From the NCBI GenBank assembly GCA_027186245.1, contig CP114481.1, positions 57,544,569 through 57,608,568 of the forward strand: a stretch of DNA of 64,000 nt, in the 5' to 3' direction. Source of the stretch: Coriaria nepalensis. Lineage: Eukaryota; Streptophyta; Magnoliopsida; Cucurbitales; Coriariaceae. Of this stretch, positions 47,016-58,675 are shown in pieces. A model generated the notes under the pieces. It was not told the DNA's origin, did no database searches, and worked only from the letters and a program-made list of their open reading frames with translations. Position numbers and translations under genes: made by a program. Position 1 is the stretch's first letter. Each line of letters opens with the position of its first letter.

Positions 47016-47735
47016 AACACACCCTACTGTCTTTGTTCAGAATAATGATTTTAGATTGTTTTTAGTTTGAAATTGAGTTTTTTTTTTCCTTTTATATATC
47101 GGACCTTACTAAATATAAATCTTAAATTTAGAATTTAAATCTTAAGTGTAAGCCCTAAATATAAACCTTAAACCTAGATTTCAAGCCTTAAACTTTACTT
47201 AATATCTTAAACCTATATTTAAGACCTTAAGCTTAAACTTAAAACTTTAAATTTAAATTTTAAATATAAACCTCAAACCTCAAACTTAACTTTAAACCTT
47301 AAACCTCAAACTTAACTTTAAACCTTAAACGTAAACCATAAACATAAACTTTAAATCTTAAACTTAAACCTTAAACATAATCCTTAAACTTTAAACTTAG
47401 ATTTTAAATCTTAGACGTAAACCTTTAAACTTAAATACTAATAAATAAATAAACCAAAAGAAAATGTTCTGACCAAGATTTCGGATTCGAACAGTAGGGT
47501 GTGTGTTTTTTTTTTGTAAACTCTAAACATGAACCTTATACCTTAAACTTAGACTTTAAACCTTAAAATTAAAACCGAAACATAAACTTTGAACCTTAAA
47601 TTTAAATTTTAGATCTTAAATTTAAAATTAAACCATAAGCCTAAAAAATAAATAAACAAAAAATATGTTGACATTGTTCGAAATCATGATTTCAGACCGG
47701 AATAGTAGGGTGTATTTTTGTTTATGTTCTATTAC
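47016..47735. repeat. Inverted-repeat unit with degenerate CTTAAAC arrays
   Basis: 'acacaccctactgt' at ~47020 recurs inverted at ~47492-47506 ('acagtagggtgtgtgtt') and again near 47722 ('aatagtagggtgta'). Each is next to a related 'tcagaataatgatttt' stretch. Between the inverted ends lie two runs (about 47105-47440 and 47520-47645) of degenerate 'ccttaaact' repeats. It may be a foldback or MITE-like element, or the degraded terminal region of the neighbouring Mutator-like element. Confidence 0.6.
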
Positions 47736-47899
47736 AATTCATCCATGATTTCAGACTGGAGTCAAAGTACTTGGAAAATACACAAAAATGAAATATAATA
47801 GTCATTACAATAATAAAACATCATACAATAAGCATAACAGTTCTTACCGAAATAATAGTTCTTCTTACAATAAATGTAAACATCACACAATAAAACATC

Positions 47900-48447
47900 A
47901 TGAAGTGTTTTCAATGGCTGCTCGTGTGGAACTGGGTTTTGAGAAGTCTTCCTATTATGTCCAAGACGGCCATAATTGCCACACTTTCTTTTCCTCTACA
48001 TATGTTCCCCAGTTGAAGCTATACGTTTATTTTTTGGTCTTCCACTCTACTTACATATGATGGGACCATAATTGATTGGACCCCTTCCTGAAAATCTCAC
48101 TCGCTAGTCGACGATACATAATAAATGATTATGTATATGTAGCCCTTCAGTTTCTGGTGGAGTATAATGGTGAACATAGTGACTACAAACTCATATATTT
48201 AGACCGTGCAACTGCTACGACATGCATTTCCCTCTACATTCAAACCGTCATTTAGATATCTATCGCCACCCTCATCATAACTCATATAATTCTCATTTTT
48301 ATCATCACCAACATCTGGTACTTGACGTCCCTCTGGAACATGAATACTACTTCTCCTATTTGGAATCAACGTCACATGTAGTGGAGTTGGATTTGATGTC
48401 GAAAAGGCATGGACTAAAAATAGCTTCACATTTACATCATTTTTCAT
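47900..48447 (-). pseudogene. Remnant of a Mutator-like (MULE) transposase
   Basis: On the minus strand, about 48045-47950 reads GRPKNKRIASTGEHM*, then RKRKCGNYGRLGHNRKT. This is the classic end of plant MuDR-type transposases: a GRPK basic patch followed by a C-x2-C-x4-H-x4-C zinc knuckle. A stop interrupts it, and two of the four zinc ligands are replaced (Tyr and Ser for Cys). Further upstream on the same strand, 48447-48199 is an open acidic frame like the N-terminal region of MULE proteins. The central catalytic and SWIM parts are deleted. Not functional. Confidence 0.8.
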
Positions 48448-49884
48448 AAATATTGGATGAGCGATTCATGAAAATAATAGTTTGTATATATATTATTTTC
48501 ATACCAAATTCATTAAGATCAATGTAAGTAGTATTGTACACAACTTCTAACAGCTTACTAAAATTGATATTTATTTCAACTGCAATACCCTTCCATCCTT
48601 ATGAGTCTTTTGGAACTCAAGATTTTAATTGTTTTGAGTCTCATCATCATGCTTCCATCATTTCCTATCGAAACATACGGCTATGAATACAAATGCCACC
48701 ATTTTTTGAAAAATAAATCATTTAAGATTAATTCTAATTCTAATATAAAAAAATCTAAGATTTCAGATCAATTAAACCTAAACCAAAATTTAGGTCCAAG
48801 ATTTTAGACCAGTGATGATTAGTCTGAAATTTTGGTTCGAAGTTAATTTCATACCAATTATCATTGGTTTGAAATATTGAATTGAAATTTCGATTTAAGT
48901 TTAACTAATCCAAAATATTTATCTGAAAGTGACATCGATTCAGCTCAGATTACTATCAAATGAAGAAAAATAAGCATATTACTAACTTATTTTGAGATCA
49001 AAGGACCAAAACTTATAGAATAAATATGGTATATATATACCAATTATAGAAAGAAAAAAAAAATATGTACCTTTAAAATCTTAATTTTTTTATATGTCAG
49101 AATAATAAAATTTCTCATGACGAAAGACAACTAAAATATGTATCTTTTTTCTCCCACAAACAAATTGGAACAAAAATAACAAATCGAAATAAGGTCAGCC
49201 ATTTTTTTTCCCATTGCGGCGGTTCAATCATTCTTCGGTTGGGCTAGATTTGGGGGAAATGAGGGACATAAATGGTACGGATAAAGAAGAAGGAGAGTAT
49301 ATAAATGTAATTTTTTTTAATATTAAATATAAATATATAATAATAGAAATAAAATAACTTAACAAAATGAATCAGAAGAAAGCATTTTCACTAAATCTTA
49401 TTTGATATAATGTCATTTAACTAACCATGTATATATATATATATACCCATGACCGACTATATTATGTTCATATCAACTGATCTGGGTAGCTTGCAGATAG
49501 ATTCCCTTCTCCAGAAGGGTCTTTCCTCTCTTTTCCACCTTTTCTTCCTCTCTTTTTCTTTTCCCTCTTTACTCGTGATTCCCTTACTTTCTCTTTTTTT
49601 CCCCATCTCTGGTAGGAGGAAACCAAACCGCTGTATTTAATATCTTTTATTAAAGCCAGACCCTCTTTGTTCTTAATTATTTCATTCCTTTTTTTTTTTT
49701 TTTTTTTTTTTTTTTGACTGGTGGTTGTTTACTTGTTTATGTTTCACTTTTCTTAGGAAGAAAGAATGTTTCTTGCCTTCATCATAAAAGCAGCAATTTT
49801 TTGGGTGACGACTCTGTTTTCATCTTATTGCAGATATTGAGGAAGTGTCTTGATTCTAATCCTTGACTTGAAGAAATAAGAAAA
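48448..49884. other. AT-rich spacer and 5' UTR of the EDR4-like gene
   Basis: No gene recognised. It contains an alternating TA tract (about 49430-49445), a pyrimidine-rich stretch (49500-49610), and a 27-base T run (49689-49715). The leader of the next gene follows, with an acceptor-like 'ttgcag' at 49828-49833. Confidence 0.4.
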
Positions 49885-52164
49885 ATGGTAGGTGGATTGA
49901 CTACTAAAGTTCGAGTAGTTAGGTGTCCGAAATGTCGGCTTCTTCTTCCAGAATTGCCAAATTTTACTGTTTATAGATGTGGTGGATGTGGAGCAACTCT
50001 TCAAGGTAAACAAGAAATGATTTATTATTTCCTTCTGAACTTTATTGTTAGTTTTCCCAGTTGATATACTAAATTAATGAATGATTTACAAGTTCCTAAC
50101 TTGCGATATATTTTACACCCTTCTCATGAATCATAAATTCTGTCCATATTACAGTAATTAAGTTTTCCTCGAACACGTGAATTGATGATATCTTCTAAGT
50201 ATTATACTATCCTTTATCCAGCAAAAAGTCAGAAGAATGGTGTTTTGAGTCCTGGATCTGTTATTGATGGCAAGGACAAAGATTCTAATCAAGGGAGTGA
50301 ACATGACGGGTGTGTTTATGAAGATAAAGCATCTTGCAGCTCCAATGATTATGCGATTCTCTCATCCTCTGGAGAATCAAGCCCGGACCAGAAATCCGGA
50401 ATGGATCAAAGTGAATCTCCAGAATGTAATCACGAGCAGCAGGTTGAAGGTTCGGAATCAGGTCAAAGAGAAAATAATGGGTGTGATAAGGATGAATCTC
50501 AATTATCCAATACTGAGGGTTTATCATATGAAACAACTCATCTAAAGCAAGAAGAGAAGTCAGAAGTTGAGATAAAAGATGAGATCTTACCTTCAAAAGG
50601 ATTAAATTCAGAAGCCGAGATTAACAATGAGATTCAATTAAATGTCAGAAGCTCAAATGCTGTTGAGAAAACAGAAGTGGACGACACATTGCTTGAGCAA
50701 CCCCAAGACAGTGTAGCTGTTGGCATCAAACAAGGAAGCTCTAAGGATGCATTTGAAGGCACAGAATCGATCAACTCTAACTCAGAGATGAGTCTAAATG
50801 GCCATGGGGGAGCTCTAGGTATGTTCAAATCACCTACGACTAGAAGCTCACTTGCTTATGATGGAAGTGTCTCTTCATTTGATGAAACAGAGGATCGAGT
50901 CCCAGAGATACATCTCCATTCTCTTAAAAGGAATCACAATGTTCCTAAGTATGTTGGTTCTGAGAAAATGGTGAAAAGAGATTCTGCCATGTCACGCGAA
51001 GGGACGATGGATTCCTGGTCGAATTTTGCCGATCAGGAGCAATATGCCATGAAGGATCAAGATGAAATGATGGCTCCTAGAAGACATGTAAACCCAGTTT
51101 GGAATCGGTCTAGAGTGGAAAGAGACGAACATCCATCTAGGGAACGACCTTTATATGCATCTGATTCTATAGGAGGATATGACAGTGGAAGCACTTCAAA
51201 TCCGGTACATAATAACAACTTCCACTATGATTCAAGCTTTTCTTCTTCATATAACGAGCCCACAGGTCCAGACCAAGAAAATCAAAAACTGCTAAGAATG
51301 GTCAATGAGCTACAAGACCAGCTGAACAAAACCTGCATTCAAAACAGAATGGCTTCCTCTGGATTGACTGAAGAGGAGCTCTGGCATGACTTGGATTATC
51401 ATAAATTTCCTAGCAGGTACAAACCCAATAGCAACTGGGGTCCAGCACGTCAAATGACTGGAATACCCTTTTCAGCAGAGTCGACGAGAAGCCAACAGCA
51501 CCCAGTTGACCAATCCTATTTGAGTTGTTATTTCCAAGGACGGCATCGCTCGATGCAATTTCCTCCAGCAGGTCCATGGCCTAACAAAGAGTTGTATAGA
51601 GTACAAGCTAGTCATAGTTACGACTCCTACAATTCATGTCCCTCTAGCCCCCAACATTTTTCGGATTTTGGTCATCATATAAGAAGCCATGACTACATAC
51701 AATTGAAGAAGATGAATTCGAGGGAGAAGCCTCATTCAGTTAAAAAGCATTTCAGGCCTATAGCAGGAGGCTCCCCTATAATAGCTTGTGATAATTGCTT
51801 AAAACTTCTACAACTACCAGCCGATTTTCTTCTATTTAAAAGGAGATGGCATAGGTTGAAATGTGGTGGTTGTTCTGAGGTGCTCAAGTTTTCACTTCAA
51901 AAGGGGAATCATCTAGTACCTGTGCAGTGCATGGAAGGTGACATGGACCCTCTGCCAAGTGAGGTTGATGATTGTGGACTGTTGGGTAGTAAAAGCTGCT
52001 CTACTGAAGGGGAGCCGGGCCCGGTTGCCCCATTTTCTTCCCCGGGGGCAAAAGGAGCTTCTGGGTCCTCCTTGGTAATGGAAGAGGATCTGCCAATTAG
52101 ATCGAATTCTCCACTTCATCGGCTTATGGGTTATTCTTCTCCAAGTGAAGTCATGTATGGATGA
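49885..52164 (+). CDS. EDR4-like protein with two zinc-ribbon segments, 687 aa
   Basis: Exons 49885-50005 and 50222-52164, total 2064 nt. The N-terminus has CPKC...CGGC (zinc ribbon, residues ~14-36). The C-terminal third has the DUF3133 probable zinc ribbon (CDNC ... FKRRWHRLKCGGC). Between them are ~350 mostly polar, acidic residues and a short coiled coil (ENQKLLRMVNELQDQLNK). This layout matches ENHANCED DISEASE RESISTANCE 4 and relatives. EDR4 associates with EDR1 and clathrin heavy chain and restrains powdery-mildew resistance in Arabidopsis; the role here is by family inference. The first exon ends right after the first ribbon. Confidence 0.9.
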
Positions 52165-52509
52165 AGTGATAGAAGGGAAAGTGAAGATTTCATTGTTTCT
52201 TGCGTTTGTGTGTAAAAATAAAAAATAAAAAATAACAGGTTGTACAAGAGAATAAACATGGATTGAGGGTTTTACTTTGACAATTGTGATTTCATTTAAC
52301 TCTCACTCTCTATCTGTTTCTAATTTGTCCAGTAAGCAAATCGTTATACAGAAGAAGCTATATGTATAAATCTAGATATAAACAGCTGATATTTGTCTCG
52401 GGTACAAGTATATCCTTATTTCTCAATATGTCTATCTAATGTATGCATACAATTTCCAACTTATATCTATGAAAATCAGATTTCAAATGAAAGCTAGAAT
52501 GGATGCATA
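52165..52509. other. Shared 3' region of convergent EDR4-like and ABC1K9-like genes
   Basis: Convergent 3' UTRs. An 'aataaaaaataaaaaataa' stretch near 52217 can serve polyadenylation of the plus-strand gene. Confidence 0.5.
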
Positions 52510-55194
52510 TTAGTATACACGGGCATTATCCCTAGAGTTGCCTTTACGATTAGAAGCAATAGAAATCCTCTGGTCTTGAAGCATGTTCAAGTTGGGGGCT
52601 AGCAACCGGGTGTACCGATCAAAATAAAGAAGCTGCTTCATTAGAAGAGCAAACTCTCTAGGAAATCTCAGTCCATAAGAGTTGCTAACCCGAATCTGTC
52701 CAGCAATCAGAGAAACAAACAATCTTATAGAAGCAAATCACATAAACCAGACACTGAGACACTCAAAATGGTTTTTTACTTCTCAAATAAGCATGGTTTT
52801 ATTTAGAACCGAAGTACTTACCACATCAAGGAACAGTGCATTCATTTGCCTCTCGTCTACAACTACATTAGCAGAGATTGCAGTTGCATTTGTTGGTCCT
52901 CCCCTGGCCGTTGCTATTATTACCTCTGTATCCAAATCCTGTATTACGTGGAAAGAAATTTCCAGGTTTCAGAATCTAAACAATATCACTAATCAAGTCT
53001 GGTCTTCTAAAAATGTCTTCTACAAGTACAGATTTTCCATAGACAAGAAAAGAAAAATCTCTACTTTCCTTAATAGATGAAAATATCTTCTCAAGGTCTC
53101 TTGTAAAGGCAGTAACATTGACATCATTGTCCGTAGCACCCATTTGTATGAGTGCAGAAGCCATTGAATCGTATTCTTCAGTAGAAATTGATGCCAAAAA
53201 TACTTCCATAGCAGCCCATGTTTTTTGAGATATACGTCCAACAATTCCTGTAAATTAAATATTCTGTTTTCATTAGTCACGTGTTAAATAAATTTCTCAG
53301 GTATAACAAAATCGGTTTAAGGGAGATGAATGCATACCAAAATCAAGGAATCCAATACGACCGTCACGTAGTAACCACAAGTTTCCAGCGTGTACATCTG
53401 CATGGAAGGATTCACATGCGAGCAAACTACCAAACCTAAAGAAACATTTCATTCAACGCTATTTAGATATCTAATTATTTTGAAACCAACATTAGTCACA
53501 AAGACTTTTTTCAGGCGTACCACACATTCAGGGCATTTATGAGACTGGTCTCTGGACTATCAACAAGCGACCTTATAGAATCGAGGTCCGTAAGAGGAAC
53601 ACCATATAGCCTTTGCATTGTGAGGACTCTACGGCTGCTGAATTGTTGGTATACATAAGGAGCTGTAGCCATTCTTGTTAGCCCCATCTCTTCTAAATAT
53701 CTCCTGAAAGCTTCAATATTTGAAGCCTCCTTGTTAAAGTCAACTTCTTCAAGCATGGATTCACGAATGTCTTTCACAATACCAACCTACTGAAAGGATG
53801 CATACATTACAAGCCAATAAAACAAAAATCTAGCCAAAAATTCCAGATTTTAATCCATTCATCAGGGAAGAAATTGCAGATGTATAAAATCGAATTTGAA
53901 CTTACTAGTGATGCGCGACTGAGTTCAGGGTTCAAAAATTCCAGTAAACGAGCAACAATGTAAACAAAGTTAAGATCAGCTACCAATATGTCTTCTATTC
54001 CTGGTTTCAAGACCTTAATGACCACATCATCTTGAGATCCCTTGAGCCTTGCACCATGAACCTGGACATAGAGAGATACCATTGTTTTCAATAATGAGAA
54101 TCAAGCATGAAATACATGATAAATCAAAATAGAGCAAATGATGATAAACCTGAGCTATTGAGGCTGAAGCAATTGGAGTCGGGTCGATATATTCATAGAT
54201 ACTATCTATTGGCTTCCCAAATTCCTCCAATATGATTCTTTTGATATCTTCAAAAGGAACAGCAGGAGCTCTATCGAAACAGTTCTGAAATTCCTCAACA
54301 TATTCTGCTGGGAACAGTGTTGGTGCTGATGCAATGAACTAAAAAATGCAGACAAGGTTAAGACATTAGGGGTAGAGTAATCTGTGAAATGCAGTCTGAA
54401 GCAGGATAAACAGTGACCATTAAGTACCTGACCCAATTTGATATATGTAGCTCCCATGCGTTCAAATAATCTCCTCAAGTAAAGGGGTGAAAGTAATCCA
54501 AGCTGAATCTGAGTTGGTAACGCAGTTGAGGAATTTGCAGACTACAGTGATGCATAAACACAAAAAAGAAAGGACAAAAATTTTTAGTAATAAATTGAGA
54601 GAGAAAAAAAAAAATTGCAAATAATAAGTGAGATTATTATACCTGGGATACATCTGCTAGCCACTCTCCACCAACCCCAATAAATGCTTGAATGCCCTGA
54701 GCTAACCTTAGAACTCCTCTTGGACCTGTGTTAATGGATGTCTGGACAATATCCTCTACCAGTTTCGGCAGATTATCGATGCTACCTATGAAACATACAC
54801 AATATTCAATCTTAAACTTGGGGAATTTTTTTTTTCCTTCCTCATTGGTGAAAGCTAAAAATCAGAACTTGTTGAAATCAAGTTTTCAGGACCGTGTTCA
54901 TTTTAGAGTGCAATAGTAAACAAAGAAGAAGAATTGCTTTTACAGAAATGAAAAGTTAAGGCACGTCGAGAGTGACAAAGAAGAAGAAGAATAAGATGAA
55001 TTGATAATCTTACTTTGAAGACGAGGAGAGAAGATGTCCTGAGATTGAGAATAACGAGCGAAGAGACTGAAACCTTTGGACTTAGAGCGATAATTGAGCT
55101 TCCCGGTTGAAACAGTAGCTAATCGGAGCTGAAAACGATGTTGGAGATGGAAGATAGGCAAACGGCCACCTCTCAGAGCAGAAACCGCCGCCAT
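52510..55194 (-). CDS. ABC1K9: Chloroplast ABC1-like atypical kinase, ABC1K9 type (At5g05200 relative), 542 aa
   Basis: Ten exons: 55194-55014, 54785-54643, 54541-54428, 54338-54150, 54061-53906, 53786-53521, 53435-53338, 53247-53069, 52938-52822 and 52695-52510, total 1629 nt. There is an N-terminal Ser/Arg-rich transit-peptide-like stretch. The ABC1/UbiB core has the KxGQ motif (YIKLGQF), an Ala-rich loop in [13 protein letters not shown], Lys in VVIKVLKPG, the catalytic-loop-like [10 protein letters not shown], and the DFG in FLDFGIVG. ABC1K proteins regulate prenyl-lipid metabolism in plastids. The intron after 53069 begins GAAAGTAG, not GTAAGTAG, while the protein on both sides matches the family at exactly this junction. 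The nearest GT, 4 bases on, would frameshift. Another small oddity is one extra residue (Ile) at the start of the last exon. Confidence 0.88.
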
Positions 55195-55649
55195 CTACTC
55201 CCGCTTAAAAAATGAAACAGTTAGTTATAACTATGATCGATTCAAGTCAAAACCAGAAAGGAAAATGGCAGGTGAAGTGAAGATTGTTGATTCATGTCCA
55301 GATTTTCTCCGCATTCAATTCTACGAAAAAAATTTGGCCAAAAAAAATATTCTACGAAAAATTCCTACCACCAAAAATAAAAAAAATAACAATAATAATT
55401 AAAGAAAAAAAAAGTGACAGTTAGAGGTGCCACGCGGGCTCAGCGACAGGCACTGCCCCGAACTGAACTTCTTACGACGCGTCGTTTTGGATCTTTCAAG
55501 TTTGTAAAGTTGATTCAATTACATATGATATGAATTCAAAAATCATAATTCAAGAGATTTTGGATGAAAGTGAAAAATAAATGAGGATTCTCAAGGCTAT
55601 TACAATAGTGCCATTTCAAAAACCAAAGCAACTAACTAGACTTGAATCC

Positions 55650-56664
55650 TCATGGTTTACTTCTGTTCGTGTTAGCTTCTAATGGGGGAAGTTCATCATC
55701 ATCTTGACTCGGATCCTGAACATTTTCTTCTGCCTGGGAACTAGGTCTCTGAAGACTTCCATGGAGAAGGCCTGGTTCATAGATTTGAAGACATCTAGCC
55801 TGCATATAGTTGGTGAAAGAAAACTCAATACAAAGAAGAGAAAAAAATAAAAATAAAAAGAAGGGAAATGCGAAGGGAATATAATGCTAGACAGCTGAGG
55901 ATCACTCGTGAACTTTAAGATGTGAGAGAGAAAGGAATGTACCCATCCAGGTGATTTCTTAAGTTTACGGACTTGTTCGTAGAAAAGTACTTAAGAAACA
56001 ATACAAGCCACTTTGCTTCCTGATTCGAGGGCTTCTTCCTTTCCACTTTCATCCACCACAACAAAACTACCTGACCATAATGCAATATGAAGCATAAAAT
56101 GGATATTTCATTGGGTAGGCAAAAGGTATAGAACACATGAGAAAAATCAGAATAATCTCATATATCTAGAAACACGAAGGATAAAAAACCAACAGTATAG
56201 AATTCTGAGAAACGGTTTTGCACAATTCATTGTGTAATTCATTGAGACACATTTTCACATCTAGATTTGAATTGAGGGAGAGACAGACAAACCTCGTTTA
56301 ATCCACATGCTCTTCTGAAACTTAGCTGGAAACAATGCCAGTGATTTATCACCGCGAGCATCCATTACCTAAAACAAAGATAAACAAACACAGCTGAATA
56401 AAAGGAAACAAATTTCCTTTTAAGAGGGAAGAACACTAGTTCCTACATAAAAAGGCGAGGTAATAATATAGATAATTAGAGGGTACAGTTAACAAGCAAG
56501 GAAACAATGAAAGAAAGATACTTGAAAGATCAGAGAGAAGGGTGGAGTACCTCGATGAGATTTGAACCTCGAAGGGAGATCACCTCCATAATGGTTTGAC
56601 CATCTTCAACAATTAACCTCTGTTGCTCTGCTGCCCTTTTCAGATTCTTCCTCCCTCCTTTCAT
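55650..56664 (-). pseudogene. EIF1AD-like RNA-binding protein gene with in-frame stop
   Basis: Exons 56664-56551, 56368-56293, 56070-55943 and 55799-55650 would give 155 codons. They encode a basic N-terminus (MKGGRKNLKRAAEQQ), the S1/OB fold related to eIF1A (IMEVISLRGSNLIEVMD, then SLALFPAKFQKSMWIKRGSFVVV), and an acidic Ser/Gln/Asp tail (QDDDELPPLE). This is the EIF1AD family, nuclear in animals and linked to 18S rRNA maturation. The frame is open across all splice sites except one codon: TAA at 55993-55991, in ...ACIVS*VLFYEQV, where relatives have Lys. It would truncate the protein after residue 89, losing the last OB strand and the tail. AAA-to-TAA is a single-base change. Real allele or base-call error cannot be told here. 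Confidence 0.85.
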
Positions 56665-56710
56665 GGCAGATTCTCTCTACCAGTTTATGCTGAAATTAAT
56701 CCTTGGAATT

Positions 56711-56746
<36 letters not shown>

Positions 56747-57883
56747 AATCCAGTGCTCTGTGGTTATAACCTGCTACAAACAAGCCGATAAAACGCTGGT
56801 AAGAACTAAAGAAACACATGGCCTTTCCTAAGCTAGTTTGACCGAAATTAGCTATAACGCTAACAATATCGACAACTCACGAGAGTGAAGATGTAAATAA
56901 AAGACGGCCACCATTGTTGTCGTCTTAAATCTTAGCATAAAGCCACCAATCTTGAGAAACGAAAAACGGGAAATAGAGAAATTTTATCATATATTATTAC
57001 ACTTCAGCAAATTCATCAGCTACTTTATCATAACGCAGTAGAAACAATGAGAGAGGGAGGAGGAGGGAGAGCGCCAGAAGAGATCCGTGCGGGCGGGGAT
57101 CCGTACAATGGGTAACGAGTATCGGCCTGATCCGCCCAGAAGGAAGTGGTGGCCCGCGGATCGGACCACTATCCAAGTGATCAGTGCGGGCCTACGTGCT
57201 TCTTATTGGGCCTCTATTACTCTATTTATTTTGTTGGCCCAAAACAAAAAGAAACAATTTTTAAATTTGCTTATTTATTTATTGTGTTTTTTAATGTTTA
57301 GTATATTGTTTTCACTTTTCAACATAAACTACATAAATTCATTTTTCATATAAAGGAAAAAAAAATGTTTTATTTGACAAAAAAATCAAATACAAAACCT
57401 AATAATTTTAATGCAAGGCCATATATCATTAACCCGATTGCTTAGTTAGTTATGTAAACACTTGGTCGTGATTCTCTTGAATTTTTGCACCCCACAACAA
57501 CAACAACAAAAAGAAGAGGAATCTTTGGAATTCTCTTGCTTAAGTTGCTTAAGTTACTCTGATTCGTAGATGTTATTAGTTAGATAGCAATGCAAGAAAG
57601 AAGACGAGCAAAACATCTTACATCCTCGCTCTCTTTTGACTAGCTGGTAGCGACCATCTGGAAGCCTCTGTCCAAGCAACACACGTGGCACGGCCTTAGG
57701 TGTGCCGTGCTGCTCTAAAGTATGTAAAGCTGACACGTCCACGTCTCTACTTTTGACCTTTCTACTTGTAGTGGGACCAGCCTCATTCACAGCCTCCAAA
57801 CACTCGCTATATTTACATCCCGACTCTCTTTTATTCTCCCGAAGTCTACGACTCAGTTAATCCAATATTTAGCAGAAGCAGCA
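56665..57883. other. Spacer with AT microsatellite and divergent promoters
   Basis: An uninterrupted (AT)n tract of ~28 bases lies at about 56714-56741. A TTGGGCC/GGCCCA pair (57204-57242) resembles site II elements. Upstream of the next gene are a CACGTG G-box (57682-57687) and a TATA-like TATATTTA (57808-57815). No gene recognised; the ORF 57087-57353 seems to be chance. Confidence 0.5.
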
Positions 57884-58321
57884 ATGGAAGCCATTTCTCT
57901 TATTAATCCCACAAAAACAAACCCCACTCTCCCTTTCTCTAACTTTTCTGCCCCGTTACTCCGAACTAGAATCCAGACCAGACCATCTCTTGGTTTGGGT
58001 TTGAAACTGGCGGCAGCAGGTACAGGTTGTTTTTGTGGTCGTGGCGGTTCGATTGCGGAGATAGAGAGGAAACTAGAGGCAGAAATGAAACCGGAGTTGG
58101 AAGGGGAAGAGTGGTTCAAGAAGGGGAAGTTGAGGGAGAAGTGCGCAGGAGGGAAGGGAGTGGTGGAGCTGCTGGAGTGTTTGGAAAGAGAAGCAATTAT
58201 GGGGGAAGATGAAGGTAGAGACCCCACCGATTACAATCGAAGGGCCAAGATCTTCGACAAGAGTTCTAGAGTTTTCCAGGCTCTCAAACAGCTTACTGAC
58301 CACTCTAGCCACCACCCTTGA
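57884..58321 (+). CDS. Unknown plant protein with plastid-type leader, 145 aa, intronless
   Basis: Single open frame ATG to TGA. The first ~50 residues are rich in Ser, Thr, Pro, Asn and Arg with few acidic residues, like a chloroplast transit peptide. The rest is charged and helical: EIERKLEAEMKPELEGEEWFKKGKLREKC, then GGKGVVELLECLEREAIMGEDEG, then DYNRRAKIFDKSSRVFQALK. I recall similar uncharacterised proteins in other plants but no named domain. The upstream G-box and TATA-like sequence support a real gene. It converges on QCR10, with 354 bp between stop codons. Confidence 0.7.
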   Translation: MEAISLINPTKTNPTLPFSNFSAPLLRTRIQTRPSLGLGLKLAAAGTGCFCGRGGSIAEIERKLEAEMKPELEGEEWFKKGKLREKCAGGKGVVELLECLEREAIMGEDEGRDPTDYNRRAKIFDKSSRVFQALKQLTDHSSHHP

Positions 58322-58675
58322 CTATCCACACTTGTACTACTGACTCTAAATTATACGTCCGAAAAGACTCTGTATCTGTATGATTTTCATTCCAAACAGT
58401 TCCAAGGAGAATCTGATGTTTCAGCAAAACAAGAAGATAGATAAACCAAAATGGATTTGTAAACAGGGAACAACACAAACATAATTGCCTTGATTTCATG
58501 CCAGGTATCGGTTTGAAAGACACCACCTTAGCATAGTCACTAAAAAGTTGGAGCAATATGAACTACATTATTCAAAAAAATTTAAATCAATTTCAGACTG
58601 TAATTTTGTCACATCTGTTGCAAAATAAGCAAAATATTATTGGAGAGCTTGCATGAGACTGTTCGAAACTGCTGT

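Noticed and set aside
47100..47650. Interstitial telomere
   Set aside because: Units are CCTTAAA-like and irregular, not (CCCTAAA)n.
57087..57353. 88-codon ORF
   Set aside because: Ends in a hydrophobic AT-driven stretch; no homology, start context or introns to support a gene.
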